Shown piece after piece: positions 1 to 5,857 of a stretch of 5,912 bases of DNA. Where the stretch lies: positions 1-5,912 of the forward strand of contig CALAZQ010000076.1 of the NCBI GenBank assembly GCA_937926325.1, given 5' to 3'. The translations under genes were made by a program, and so were the position numbers. This stretch comes from an uncultured Planctomycetaceae bacterium (GTDB lineage: Bacteria > Planctomycetota > Planctomycetia > Pirellulales > UBA1268). Every line of letters begins with the position of its first letter. Position 1 is the stretch's first letter. The notes under the pieces are model-generated. The model did no database searches. It saw nothing but the letters and a program-made list of their open reading frames with translations, and was not told the origin of the DNA.

Positions 1-990
1 CGGGCCCAGCATGGCCGCCAGCACCGATGCTGCCAGAGCACTCCACGGACCGAACACGGCCGCGGGCAGGGCGGCAGCTGGGCTCTTGAGCACTCCAAGC
101 GCCAGGCCCGTCGCCATGCCGCCATTTTGCATGCCGACCTCGATGCCAACCGTGCGAGCGTCAGGCTCAGCCAGGCCGCTGGCCCGGGCCGCCAGATAGC
201 CGCAGACCAGTCCGACGGCGTTGTGGCAGACGGCCGCAGCCACCAGACTGCCGGCGACCGCGGCAAGATCGTCACGGGCCAGGGCAATGGTGATGCCAAT
301 GATCAGGCAGATGGCAGTCATCGCCACGGCTGGCAGCAGCCGTTGCAGCCGCCGGGCCACTGGTCTGGCAAAGCGGTTGACCACCAGCCCCACGACCACC
401 GGTAGGAGAATCATCAGCAGAATCGAACGGAACAGGGCAAGCACGTCGATTGGGATACCCGTCCCAGCCAGCCACTGCATCAGGAGGGGGGTGGCGAGCG
501 GAGCCAGCAGGGTTGAACAAGCGGTCATCGTCACCGACAGCGCGACGTTGCCGCCCGCGATGAAAGTGATCACGTTACTGGCTACCCCCCCAGGGCAGGC
601 ACCGACCAGCACCAGACCGGCGGCAACATCTGGCGGCAGGCCGAAGAGACGGCCAAAGCTCCAGCCGGCTAATGGCATCACTGCAAACTGGCACGCGATG
701 CCAAGGCCGACGGCTCGAGGGGCGGTGGCAACCCGGGCGAAGTCGGCCACGGTCAGGGTCATACCCATGCCGAGCATCGTCAGCTGCACCAGCGGAACGA
801 TCGCCTGCCGGGGCTGAAAACCGGCAGCCGACCAGGTAAATAGCCCGGGCGCATAAAAGCCGAGCCCAGCCACGGCGACCACGGCAAGCGAAAAGCAGAC
901 CTGGGCTGTGGCGATGCGGTGGCCGGTCTCTGCGGCCGCGGCAGGCTGCCAACCAGCCGTGGTCGCATCAGGATCGGGCCGAGTCTTCAT
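1..990 (-). CDS. Bile acid:sodium symporter family (BASS) transporter, C-terminus cut by window edge
   Basis: Polytopic inner-membrane protein. Reading the minus strand from ATG at 990 gives 330 open codons to the window edge with no stop, so only the last few residues are missing. The first ~28 residues are hydrophilic, followed by about nine to ten hydrophobic segments. BASS landmarks are clear: MGMTLTVADF (75-84); ACPGGVASNVIT (131-142), followed by GGNVALSVTMT (146-156); and IEVGMQNGGMATGLAL (283-298), where E284, Q288 and N289 fall in the crossover/sodium-site motif. In known families BASS proteins couple sodium to uptake of bile acids, pantoate, pyruvate and other organic acids; the substrate here is unknown. 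An in-frame TAG at 1024-1026 limits upstream extension, so ATG 990 is the best start, although no strong Shine-Dalgarno precedes it. It begins 13 bases after the sialidase-like gene, suggesting translational coupling and a shared transcript. The family call is secure; the substrate is inference. Confidence 0.93.
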   Translation of the reverse strand, partial: MKTRPDPDATTAGWQPAAAAETGHRIATAQVCFSLAVVAVAGLGFYAPGLFTWSAAGFQPRQAIVPLVQLTMLGMGMTLTVADFARVATAPRAVGLGIACQFAVMPLAGWSFGRLFGLPPDVAAGLVLVGACPGGVASNVITFIAGGNVALSVTMTACSTLLAPLATPLLMQWLAGTGIPIDVLALFRSILLMILLPVVVGLVVNRFARPVARRLQRLLPAVAMTAICLIIGITIALARDDLAAVAGSLVAAAVCHNAVGLVCGYLAARASGLAEPDARTVGIEVGMQNGGMATGLALGVLKSPAAALPAAVFGPWSALAASVLAAMLGP

Positions 991-1003
991 GACGTCGTCG
1001 GGC

Positions 1004-2161
1004 TCAGTCGGCTCGGAGGGCGGCTACGGGGATGACCGCCAACTCGTTGGCGGCGTGGCTTTTGTGGGTGTAGCCGACGTAGAGCCTGCCGTCGTGCTCA
1101 ACTGCGTAGGGATAGCTGAAATCAATTCTCTTGGCCGAAACCCCGGGGGTTTTCTCCGACACCGACCGCCGGATGACAAACACCTTGCTGAACTCATGCT
1201 CGCCCGGCTTGCTCACGGCGATCGTGAGCGGTGAGCGGCCGCCGCCGGTATTGGCGGTTGTGGTGCAGGCCAGATAACGCTGACCGGTCGAAAGCATTCC
1301 TGCGTAAGGCTTGCTGGTGGCCATGGGAAGGTTTGAAGGCGTTGAGGGTGTCCAGGTGCGACCGGAGTCGGCGCTTGTCGAGACGAGTGCGAGTGGCTTT
1401 TCGCCGTAGCGGGCAATGTTGATCACCCGGTTGCCTTCAACAATCACAGTTGATTCGCCCCAGATGTTTCCCAGGCCTGGTGCCGCCGAAATCACGACCA
1501 GATCCCAGGCAGTGAAGTCGCTCCCGTGACTGATCGCCACCGCCGGCAGGTGGCCGCCTGAAACCGGCAGGCCGTTGGCCACCCGAAAGCCAGCCATGAC
1601 CCAATTGCCGTCAGGAGTTGGCTGGGGCTCTTGCATCGGCCAGAAGCCATCCTCGACCACGACACCGGCCGGCTCCCATTTTCCGGTCGCCTCGTCGAGC
1701 CGATAGCCGCGGGTATGGGTTCGCTGGAAACGGTCGTAGAAGGCTCCCATGAAAGCCCAGAGGGTTCCGTCATGCGACAGGAAGACCCCGTGGCTGACAC
1801 CAAGATTGCCTGCACCCGGGTCGATGACGACCGGAGTGCCCCAGGTCGCGCCGCCGTCCTGACTGACCCGCACATGGGCCTCCTCCGAGGCGGTGTTCTC
1901 GCCCCCCTTGTTGAAGCCGTAGGACGCGTAGAGCTTGCCCTTGTGCCAGGCCAAGCCAACGCCGAGGGTCCAGTTGCAGCCATCGGTGTCAGGCCGCCGA
2001 GGCTTGATGACGTGGAAGACCACATCATCCAGCACGGGGGCTTCGGCGGCTTTGGGGAGGACTGCGGCTGGATCCCAGAGCGTCACTGGCTCAGCCAGCA
2101 GCTGCCCTGCAAGGCTGGTGACGAACGTGAAGAAAAAGAGGAGGTGTTTCAGGTGCATCAT
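1004..2161 (-). CDS. Exported sialidase-like Asp-box (BNR) beta-propeller protein
   Basis: 385 residues. A short n-region (MMHLKH), a hydrophobic core (LLFFFTFVTSLAG) and a likely cleavage near LLA-EP (23/24) form a signal peptide, so the mature protein acts outside the inner membrane. Two Asp-boxes (S-x-D-x-G-x-T-W) are visible: SQDGGATW (100-107) and SADSGRTW (263-270). Further blade-like stretches are LSHDGTLWAF (129-138) and VEHDGRLYVGY (354-364). This places it in the six-bladed sialidase/neuraminidase-like superfamily. E236 (WGES), Y350 and Y352 (SYPY), R193, R251 and R309 are candidates for the acidic nucleophile partner, tyrosine and arginine triad. The classic FRIP motif of bacterial GH33 sialidases is not evident, so a different glycosidase, lyase or carbohydrate-binding role is possible. 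The start is the first of two tandem ATGs; GAGAG (2170-2174, minus) sits 8 bases upstream. The neighbouring aldolase and transporter support sugar-acid catabolism. Confidence 0.82.
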   Translation of the reverse strand: MMHLKHLLFFFTFVTSLAGQLLAEPVTLWDPAAVLPKAAEAPVLDDVVFHVIKPRRPDTDGCNWTLGVGLAWHKGKLYASYGFNKGGENTASEEAHVRVSQDGGATWGTPVVIDPGAGNLGVSHGVFLSHDGTLWAFMGAFYDRFQRTHTRGYRLDEATGKWEPAGVVVEDGFWPMQEPQPTPDGNWVMAGFRVANGLPVSGGHLPAVAISHGSDFTAWDLVVISAAPGLGNIWGESTVIVEGNRVINIARYGEKPLALVSTSADSGRTWTPSTPSNLPMATSKPYAGMLSTGQRYLACTTTANTGGGRSPLTIAVSKPGEHEFSKVFVIRRSVSEKTPGVSAKRIDFSYPYAVEHDGRLYVGYTHKSHAANELAVIPVAALRAD

Positions 2162-2221
2162 CGGCAGATCTCTCGGGGTCTGAAATGGGCGAGTTGACGA
2201 GCGGTTGAATGCCTCCCTGAA

Positions 2222-3151
2222 TCAGCTCTGAACGAGAGCCGGCTGACCAGTGAGGCCCATTTGTTCAACAGCTGCGGCAAGGCGTTGGTCGACGTCAGTG
2301 GTCAGCGGGAGCATCGGCGCTCGCACGCTGCCGACCTGCCGGCCCCGAAGTTCCAGGCCCCGCTTGATCACGGCAATCCAGTCGGCCCGCTCGCCGCCTG
2401 TACCCACCGTGGCAATTTCAACGAAGGGCATGATCCGATACCAGAGGGCTCTAGCCCTTACAAAGTCACCGTCATCGATGCAGGTGTGGACGAATTCACT
2501 CCAGAGTTCTGGGCAGAAGTTGGCCGTGCCCGACACCCAGCCGGTGGCACCAAAGGCAAATGCGCCCATGGCATTGTTGTCATGGCCATAGAAGAGCTGG
2601 GCCGATTCACCCAGCCGCATCCGCAGCCGGGCGATCGCGTAGGGATCACTGTCGGCGTCCTTGAGATACTGCACGATGCCGTCGCGATAGAGTCGCTCGA
2701 GCAGTTCGACCGACAGCCGCACGCCGGTGACCGGCGGGTTGTTGTAGACCATGATCGGAATGGCGATCGCGTCCCGAACCGCCTTGAAATGGGCATAGAG
2801 TTCCCGCTCCGTGTGTACCTGATACCAGGGAGAGATCAGCAGGATCCCGTCGTAGCCGGCCCGCTCAGCGAATTGGCAGCGTTCGACGGTGTGTGACGTG
2901 GCCATCCAGGCCCCGCCGGCCAGCAGCGGCACCCGGCCATTGACCTGCTCGTGAACCACACCGAGCACCTGCTCCCACTCGGCCCGGTCGAGATTCATAA
3001 ACTCCCCGGTGCTCGAGCCGACACAAAAGCCGTCGGATCCGCCGGCAAGCATGAACTCAACATGGTCGCGGAGGGCCGGTTCATCAACAGCGCCGTCGGC
3101 AGTGAACGGGGTGATCAGTGGTGGGTAAAGACCGCGAAAGACGGTGCTCAC
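2222..3151 (-). CDS. DapA/NanA superfamily class I aldolase (dihydrodipicolinate synthase family, probably catabolic)
   Basis: 309 residues, usual for this (beta/alpha)8-barrel family. Visible landmarks: GLYPPLITPF near the N-terminus; the pyruvate carboxylate-binding loop GSSTGE (45-50); Y136 in MVYNNPPVTG (134-143), the catalytic tyrosine; K164 in QYLKDADSD (161-169), the Schiff-base lysine; and GHDNNAMGAFAFGATGWVSGTAN (189-211), the barrel strand lining the substrate site. The enzyme should form a Schiff base with pyruvate and catalyse reversible aldol cleavage in the cytoplasm. The arginine that DapA carries after YNxPx (R138 in E. coli DapA, which binds the semialdehyde carboxylate) is V141 here, as expected for a non-biosynthetic member. 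NanA enzymes have Asp-Glu at the GYDE motif; here it is D191-N192, so N-acetylneuraminate is not assured. Other 2-keto-3-deoxy acids are possible substrates. The GTG start is fixed by a well-placed AAGGAG. It sits between the lipoprotein and sialidase-like genes. Confidence 0.9.
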   Translation of the reverse strand: MSTVFRGLYPPLITPFTADGAVDEPALRDHVEFMLAGGSDGFCVGSSTGEFMNLDRAEWEQVLGVVHEQVNGRVPLLAGGAWMATSHTVERCQFAERAGYDGILLISPWYQVHTERELYAHFKAVRDAIAIPIMVYNNPPVTGVRLSVELLERLYRDGIVQYLKDADSDPYAIARLRMRLGESAQLFYGHDNNAMGAFAFGATGWVSGTANFCPELWSEFVHTCIDDGDFVRARALWYRIMPFVEIATVGTGGERADWIAVIKRGLELRGRQVGSVRAPMLPLTTDVDQRLAAAVEQMGLTGQPALVQS

Positions 3152-3158
3152 GATGAAG

Positions 3159-3164
3159 CTCCTT
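3159..3164 (-). promoter_or_regulatory. Ribosome binding site deciding the GTG start of the aldolase
   Basis: On the minus strand AAGGAG lies 7 bases before the GTG at 3151-3149. No ATG near this position would give the family's expected N-terminus (STVFRGLYPPLITPF), so the GTG start is well supported by both spacing and homology. Confidence 0.8.
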
Positions 3165-3298
3165 GGGGGGTGCAGGTGCAGGGATCAAACGGGAAACTGG
3201 GGAGAGGTAACTGACGGTGGCGGTTCCGCTCCTGTTTGTCGTCAATGAACAGCGGCAAGCAAGCCGGCGCGCGAAAAGGATGAGAAACGAGTTCACTG

Positions 3299-3766
3299 TC
3301 ACCTTGGTCGCGTGGCCTGGGAGCCGGGTTCGCCCGGCACGGCAAAGTCGCGTTGGCAGCTTGCCTGGGGCAGATCGACGGTGGTCTGCCAGGGAGGAAA
3401 CAGGGCGCTGTCATGGTCGGCAGGGTTGTCAGCCGGCAGGCTGCCATCGCTGCCATAAATTGTGACCCGGCAGGGGCCGCCACCGAAGCCTCGGCTGGGG
3501 CGGGTCACGTAGTGTCCGTTGCTAATGTCGGCGATGCTGACCATGCCGCTCGCCCCCCGCTCGGTGTCCGGCTCAAAAACGACCCGACCGGCCGGGATCG
3601 GCTTGCCGTCATAGGTGACACTGCCGGATACCTCATAGACCGTCGGAGTTGGGGATGTCCCGCAGCCGCTCATTCCCGCCAGCAACAAGGCCGCCGGAAA
3701 CAGTGAGGCAGGAGTCCGCAACTTGGCGCTTAAACCAGTCGCACAACCCTTGTGCAGCAAACTCAT
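3299..3766 (-). CDS. Small planctomycete lipoprotein with carboxypeptidase-regulatory-like (Ig-like) domain
   Basis: 155 residues. A basic n-region of ~20 residues and a hydrophobic stretch (SLFPAALLLAGMSG, 21-34) end at a lipobox, MSGC, with C35 the likely lipidated cysteine; the product is probably anchored in a membrane facing the periplasm. Residues ~43-65 (VYEVSGSVTYDGKPIPAG, then RVVFEPD) match the start of the small beta-sandwich domain common in planctomycete lipoproteins, often called carboxypeptidase regulatory-like. The rest (GHYVTRPSRGFGGGPCRVTIYGSD) fits the second sheet. No enzymatic motif is seen and the function is unknown. Its ATG overlaps the TGA of the DUF1559 gene by 4 bases (ATGA), so the two are almost certainly translationally coupled. 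DUF1559 followed by such a lipoprotein is a recurring planctomycete pair. The start depends on this overlap; the long n-region is slightly unusual. Confidence 0.85.
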   Translation of the reverse strand: MSLLHKGCATGLSAKLRTPASLFPAALLLAGMSGCGTSPTPTVYEVSGSVTYDGKPIPAGRVVFEPDTERGASGMVSIADISNGHYVTRPSRGFGGGPCRVTIYGSDGSLPADNPADHDSALFPPWQTTVDLPQASCQRDFAVPGEPGSQATRPR

Positions 3767-4833
3767 TGAAAGCCTCCCACCGGCAGTCCGTCGGCTCGTG
3801 TCCCGAGCGAGCGGTAAAGAGTTGTCTCGATGGTGTCGTTGAGAAAGACGACCGACCCATCGGCCAATGCCATGTGGCAGCCACCGGGATGCCAGCTACC
3901 AAAACACCGCGTATGGGTGCCGAGCCAGAGACCGTTGGTATAGCCACCGCTTGCATCAACCCAGGGCTGCGAGGCGTCGTAGTCAACCAGTGGATTGTTG
4001 AGGGGATCGACAGCGGCGGCGAGGACCAGCGGCTGGTCAGGGGGTCCGAGGCGATTGCTGGATGACCAGCCAAAGTAGTTGGCATAGCCAACATTCGTGG
4101 TGGCGTACGACCACCAGCGGCTTTCGCCCACCAGAAAGGTCTTGCTCAGGCCATCGGTGATCTTGGCCGCATCAGCCGCAGCAGCTGTGCTGGCCACGGT
4201 AAAGAGCACGCCATTGTCGAATCGGAGACGACGGTTGCTGGAACTGCCGGTCGCACAGGCCCGATCGCCCTCCGCGCCGCCCCCCTGCACACCGAGGTAG
4301 TTCAGTGACGGGTCGTTCGGCTGATGAGCCATGTCGGAGGGGCATTTGAAGATCGGGAGCGGGGTGTTCTGGCCGGTGATGTTGGTCGACGTGCCTTCAG
4401 CAGCACTTGTAGGAAGCAGCAGCGAGGCAAACCGGGTGGTGGAATTTGCAGGATCAAAAGCGTCGTACAGGGAAACCTGCTCAATGAAGGGTAGGATCCA
4501 GACCGTCCACGACGCGCGGCTGGGAGTGTTTCCTGCCGGGACGCAGGTTGTGGTGTCTTGGAGGGCCCCGGGGGGAAATCGTTTGTTGGCCGAGTGGTAG
4601 TTGGCCAGCCCCAGACCGATCTGCCGCAGTTTGCTGCTGCAGGCACTCCGGCGGGCAGCTTCGCGGGCAGCCTGGACGGCCGGCAGCAGCAGCCCGACGA
4701 GCACGCCAATGATGGCAATTACCACTAGCAGTTCAATGAGCGTAAAAGCGGTGCGTCGGTCCCGGCCGTCATCCGCTGGGCGACCAGCCAGAAGATTGGG
4801 CCTTTGATTTGAAAAGAGATACTGAGATGGCAT
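3763..4833 (-). CDS. DUF1559 protein with type IV prepilin-like N-terminus
   Basis: 356 residues from the ATG at 4833. A 29-residue charged leader ends in RRTA, followed by the class III signal FTLIELLVVIAIIGVLVGLL (30-49) with the conserved E34 at mature position 5. Prepilin peptidase would cut between A29 and F30; alanine rather than the usual glycine at -1 is less common but tolerated in the family. Next come LLPAVQAAREAARR, ANYHSANKRFPPG and FKCPSD (162-167), then the C-terminal signature WHPGGCHMALADGSVVFLND with HP at 315-316 and DG at 325-326. These are standard DUF1559 (SBP_bac_10) features. Planctomycetes carry dozens to hundreds of these pseudopilin-like proteins; they are thought to act at the cell surface or periplasm, but no biochemical role is settled. 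The gene heads the five-gene minus-strand set and overlaps the downstream lipoprotein gene by 4 bases. Confidence 0.93.
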   Translation of the reverse strand: MPSQYLFSNQRPNLLAGRPADDGRDRRTAFTLIELLVVIAIIGVLVGLLLPAVQAAREAARRSACSSKLRQIGLGLANYHSANKRFPPGALQDTTTCVPAGNTPSRASWTVWILPFIEQVSLYDAFDPANSTTRFASLLLPTSAAEGTSTNITGQNTPLPIFKCPSDMAHQPNDPSLNYLGVQGGGAEGDRACATGSSSNRRLRFDNGVLFTVASTAAAADAAKITDGLSKTFLVGESRWWSYATTNVGYANYFGWSSSNRLGPPDQPLVLAAAVDPLNNPLVDYDASQPWVDASGGYTNGLWLGTHTRCFGSWHPGGCHMALADGSVVFLNDTIETTLYRSLGTRADGLPVGGFQ

Positions 4834-4839
4834 GTGCAA

Positions 4840-4846
4840 CTCCTCC
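4840..4846 (-). promoter_or_regulatory. Ribosome binding site deciding the ATG start of the DUF1559 gene
   Basis: GGAGGAG on the minus strand lies 6 bases before ATG 4833-4831. An in-frame TTG at 4839-4837 would lengthen the protein by two residues but directly abuts this site with no spacer, so the ATG is the better start. Confidence 0.8.
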
Positions 4847-4878
4847 GACTGGCGGAATAAAAACCCCCATAAAAGCTG

Positions 4879-4905
4879 ACTTTACAGCGGCGTAGGGGAG
4901 GTCAA
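4879..4905 (-). promoter_or_regulatory. Candidate promoter for the minus-strand gene set
   Basis: On the minus strand TTGACC (4905-4900) resembles a -35 box and TAAAGT (4884-4879) a -10 box. The 15-base spacer is shorter than ideal. It sits about 45 bases upstream of the DUF1559 start, in the only intergenic space of the cluster with an AT-rich portion. The call rests on sigma70-like consensus only; planctomycete promoters are poorly characterised. Confidence 0.3.
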
Positions 4906-5001
4906 GAATGTCGCGGCTTCATCTGCATTGAGCGGCGCGCGAAATGGCATAATTTTCAGGTGTCATTACAGCGCTTCGGTGATGCGAGATAGGCTGACGG
5001 T

Positions 5002-5769
5002 ATGCGTCCACTGACCGATCTCCGTGCTGTGCTCGACGCCTTTGCCGCCCGGCAGGCGGCTGAGCGGGTGGCGGCCGGTAGTGACAAAAAGCCATTGCTC
5101 ACCGCCTTCAGGCAACTGCAGCAGGCGGCTCAGACCGGTGACCACCGCCGCATGGCCGTGGCCGATCGCCAGCTGCATGAGACCATCGTGGAACTCGCCG
5201 ACGTGCCGGGGCTGACCGAATCCTGGCGGGCGGCCGCCGATGCGATTGCCCGGTTTCACCTTGATACGCTCACCCGCTGCTGGCCCGACCTGACTATTCT
5301 GTTTGAGGCCCATCGCGGGATCGTCGACGCGATACTGGCGGGTGCACCGATGGCAGCCGAGGAGGCTGCCCGCCGGCACCTCGATGCGGTCTGGTACCGC
5401 CTGGCCGAACTCGGTGCGGCAGGAACGCTTCCCGATGATCCACTTGAGCGGGCCTGCACCTATTTGGAACTGCACCTGACTGAGCCGGTCACCCTCGCCT
5501 TTCTGGCCGGGCAGGTGGCCGGGATTAGTCCGGGACATCTGGCCCGGCTGTTTCGGGAGCGACGGCGGACGAGCTTCACGGCCTATATGCAGCAGCTCCG
5601 GCTTTACCGGGCAGTCGGCCTCCTGACGACCACCCGCGAGTCGATCGGCCGCATTGCGGAGCTGGTTGGCTATGCTGATGCCTCGCGGTTTGCCGGCCAC
5701 TTCCGCCGGCGATATGGACTCACACCGCGGGAATACCGGCAGCGGTATGCTGCTGCCGGGGATCGCTGA
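5002..5769 (+). CDS. Transcriptional regulator: N-terminal FCD ligand-binding domain fused to C-terminal AraC-type HTH
   Basis: 255 residues, cytoplasmic. Residues ~4-135 match the all-helical FCD domain of FadR/GntR regulators, including its metal-site pattern: D55 and H59 (DRQLH), H104 (FEAHRGIVDAI) and H126 (RRHLDAV). FCD domains bind carboxylic acids, often through a metal ion. Residues ~147-250 match an AraC/XylS double HTH: LAFLAGQVAGISPGHLARLF (165-184), then SIGRIAELVGYADASRFAGHF (214-234) and the closing RRRYGLTPREYR. The usual N-terminal GntR winged helix is absent: an in-frame TAG at 4990-4992 lies 9 bases before the ATG, and the upstream DNA is intergenic. DNA binding must therefore come from the C-terminal domain. 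A weak AGG (4991-4993) precedes the start. It is divergent from the aldolase/transporter operon, so it is the probable local regulator, with an organic acid such as the transported or cleaved substrate as inferred effector. Confidence 0.9.
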   Translation: MRPLTDLRAVLDAFAARQAAERVAAGSDKKPLLTAFRQLQQAAQTGDHRRMAVADRQLHETIVELADVPGLTESWRAAADAIARFHLDTLTRCWPDLTILFEAHRGIVDAILAGAPMAAEEAARRHLDAVWYRLAELGAAGTLPDDPLERACTYLELHLTEPVTLAFLAGQVAGISPGHLARLFRERRRTSFTAYMQQLRLYRAVGLLTTTRESIGRIAELVGYADASRFAGHFRRRYGLTPREYRQRYAAAGDR

Positions 5770-5819
5770 AGACGGGAAACCTCATTGCTCCACCGCTTTT
5801 GGCTCAGGGACAGATCTTC

Positions 5820-5825
5820 CATAAT
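5820..5825 (+). promoter_or_regulatory. Candidate -10 element for the SMR gene
   Basis: CATAAT lies about 32 bases upstream of the SMR start, inside the 88-base gap after the regulator. A poor -35 candidate (TTTTGG, 5797-5802) is 17 bases upstream. No terminator hairpin is visible in the gap, so read-through from the regulator is also possible. Confidence 0.3.
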
Positions 5826-5857
5826 TGGTGACGCACTCTCCTGACAAGGCCTTCCAA

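Larger units (their letters stand above)
4834..5001. promoter_or_regulatory. Divergent intergenic control region
   Basis: 168 bases separate the divergent starts of the DUF1559 gene and the FCD-AraC regulator. It is more AT-rich than its surroundings in two patches (about 4857-4885 and 4942-4956). It holds a candidate minus-strand promoter, a plus-strand CATAAT (4948-4953) preceded by TTGAGC at 4928-4933 (spacer 14, weak), and two short near-matching inverted motifs, ATCTGCAT (4921-4928) and ATGCGAGAT (4982-4990). A regulator adjacent to and divergent from its target operon usually binds such a region; the exact operator is not determined. Confidence 0.5.

Noticed and set aside
221..817. 198-residue plus-strand open frame opposite the BASS gene
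   Set aside because: Low-complexity Arg/Ala/Thr-rich translation antisense to a clear BASS protein. The true gene is open to the window edge on the other strand.
1631..2197. 188-residue plus-strand open frame opposite the propeller gene
   Set aside because: Antisense shadow with no motif; the minus-strand frame has a signal peptide and Asp-boxes.
2261..2896. 211-residue plus-strand open frame opposite the aldolase
   Set aside because: Antisense shadow; the minus strand carries intact catalytic residues of the DapA superfamily.
2222..3151. Biosynthetic DapA (lysine pathway)
   Set aside because: The conserved substrate-binding arginine after YNxPx is valine here, and the neighbours are catabolic and transport genes rather than lysine biosynthesis genes.
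4834..4839. TTG start adding two residues to the DUF1559 protein
   Set aside because: It directly abuts the GGAGGAG ribosome site with no spacer; ATG at 4833 has a proper 6-base spacer.
4961..4970. TGTCATTACA as a GntR-type operator
   Set aside because: The arms are only 3 bases, and the regulator has no GntR winged helix to read such a site.
4966..5700. 244-residue open frame on the minus strand opposite the regulator
   Set aside because: It lies fully antisense to a gene with two clear domains, shows no recognisable motif, and is the kind of long shadow frame GC-rich DNA gives.
5770..5857. Terminator between the regulator and the SMR gene
   Set aside because: No GC-rich stem followed by a T-run is visible in this gap.
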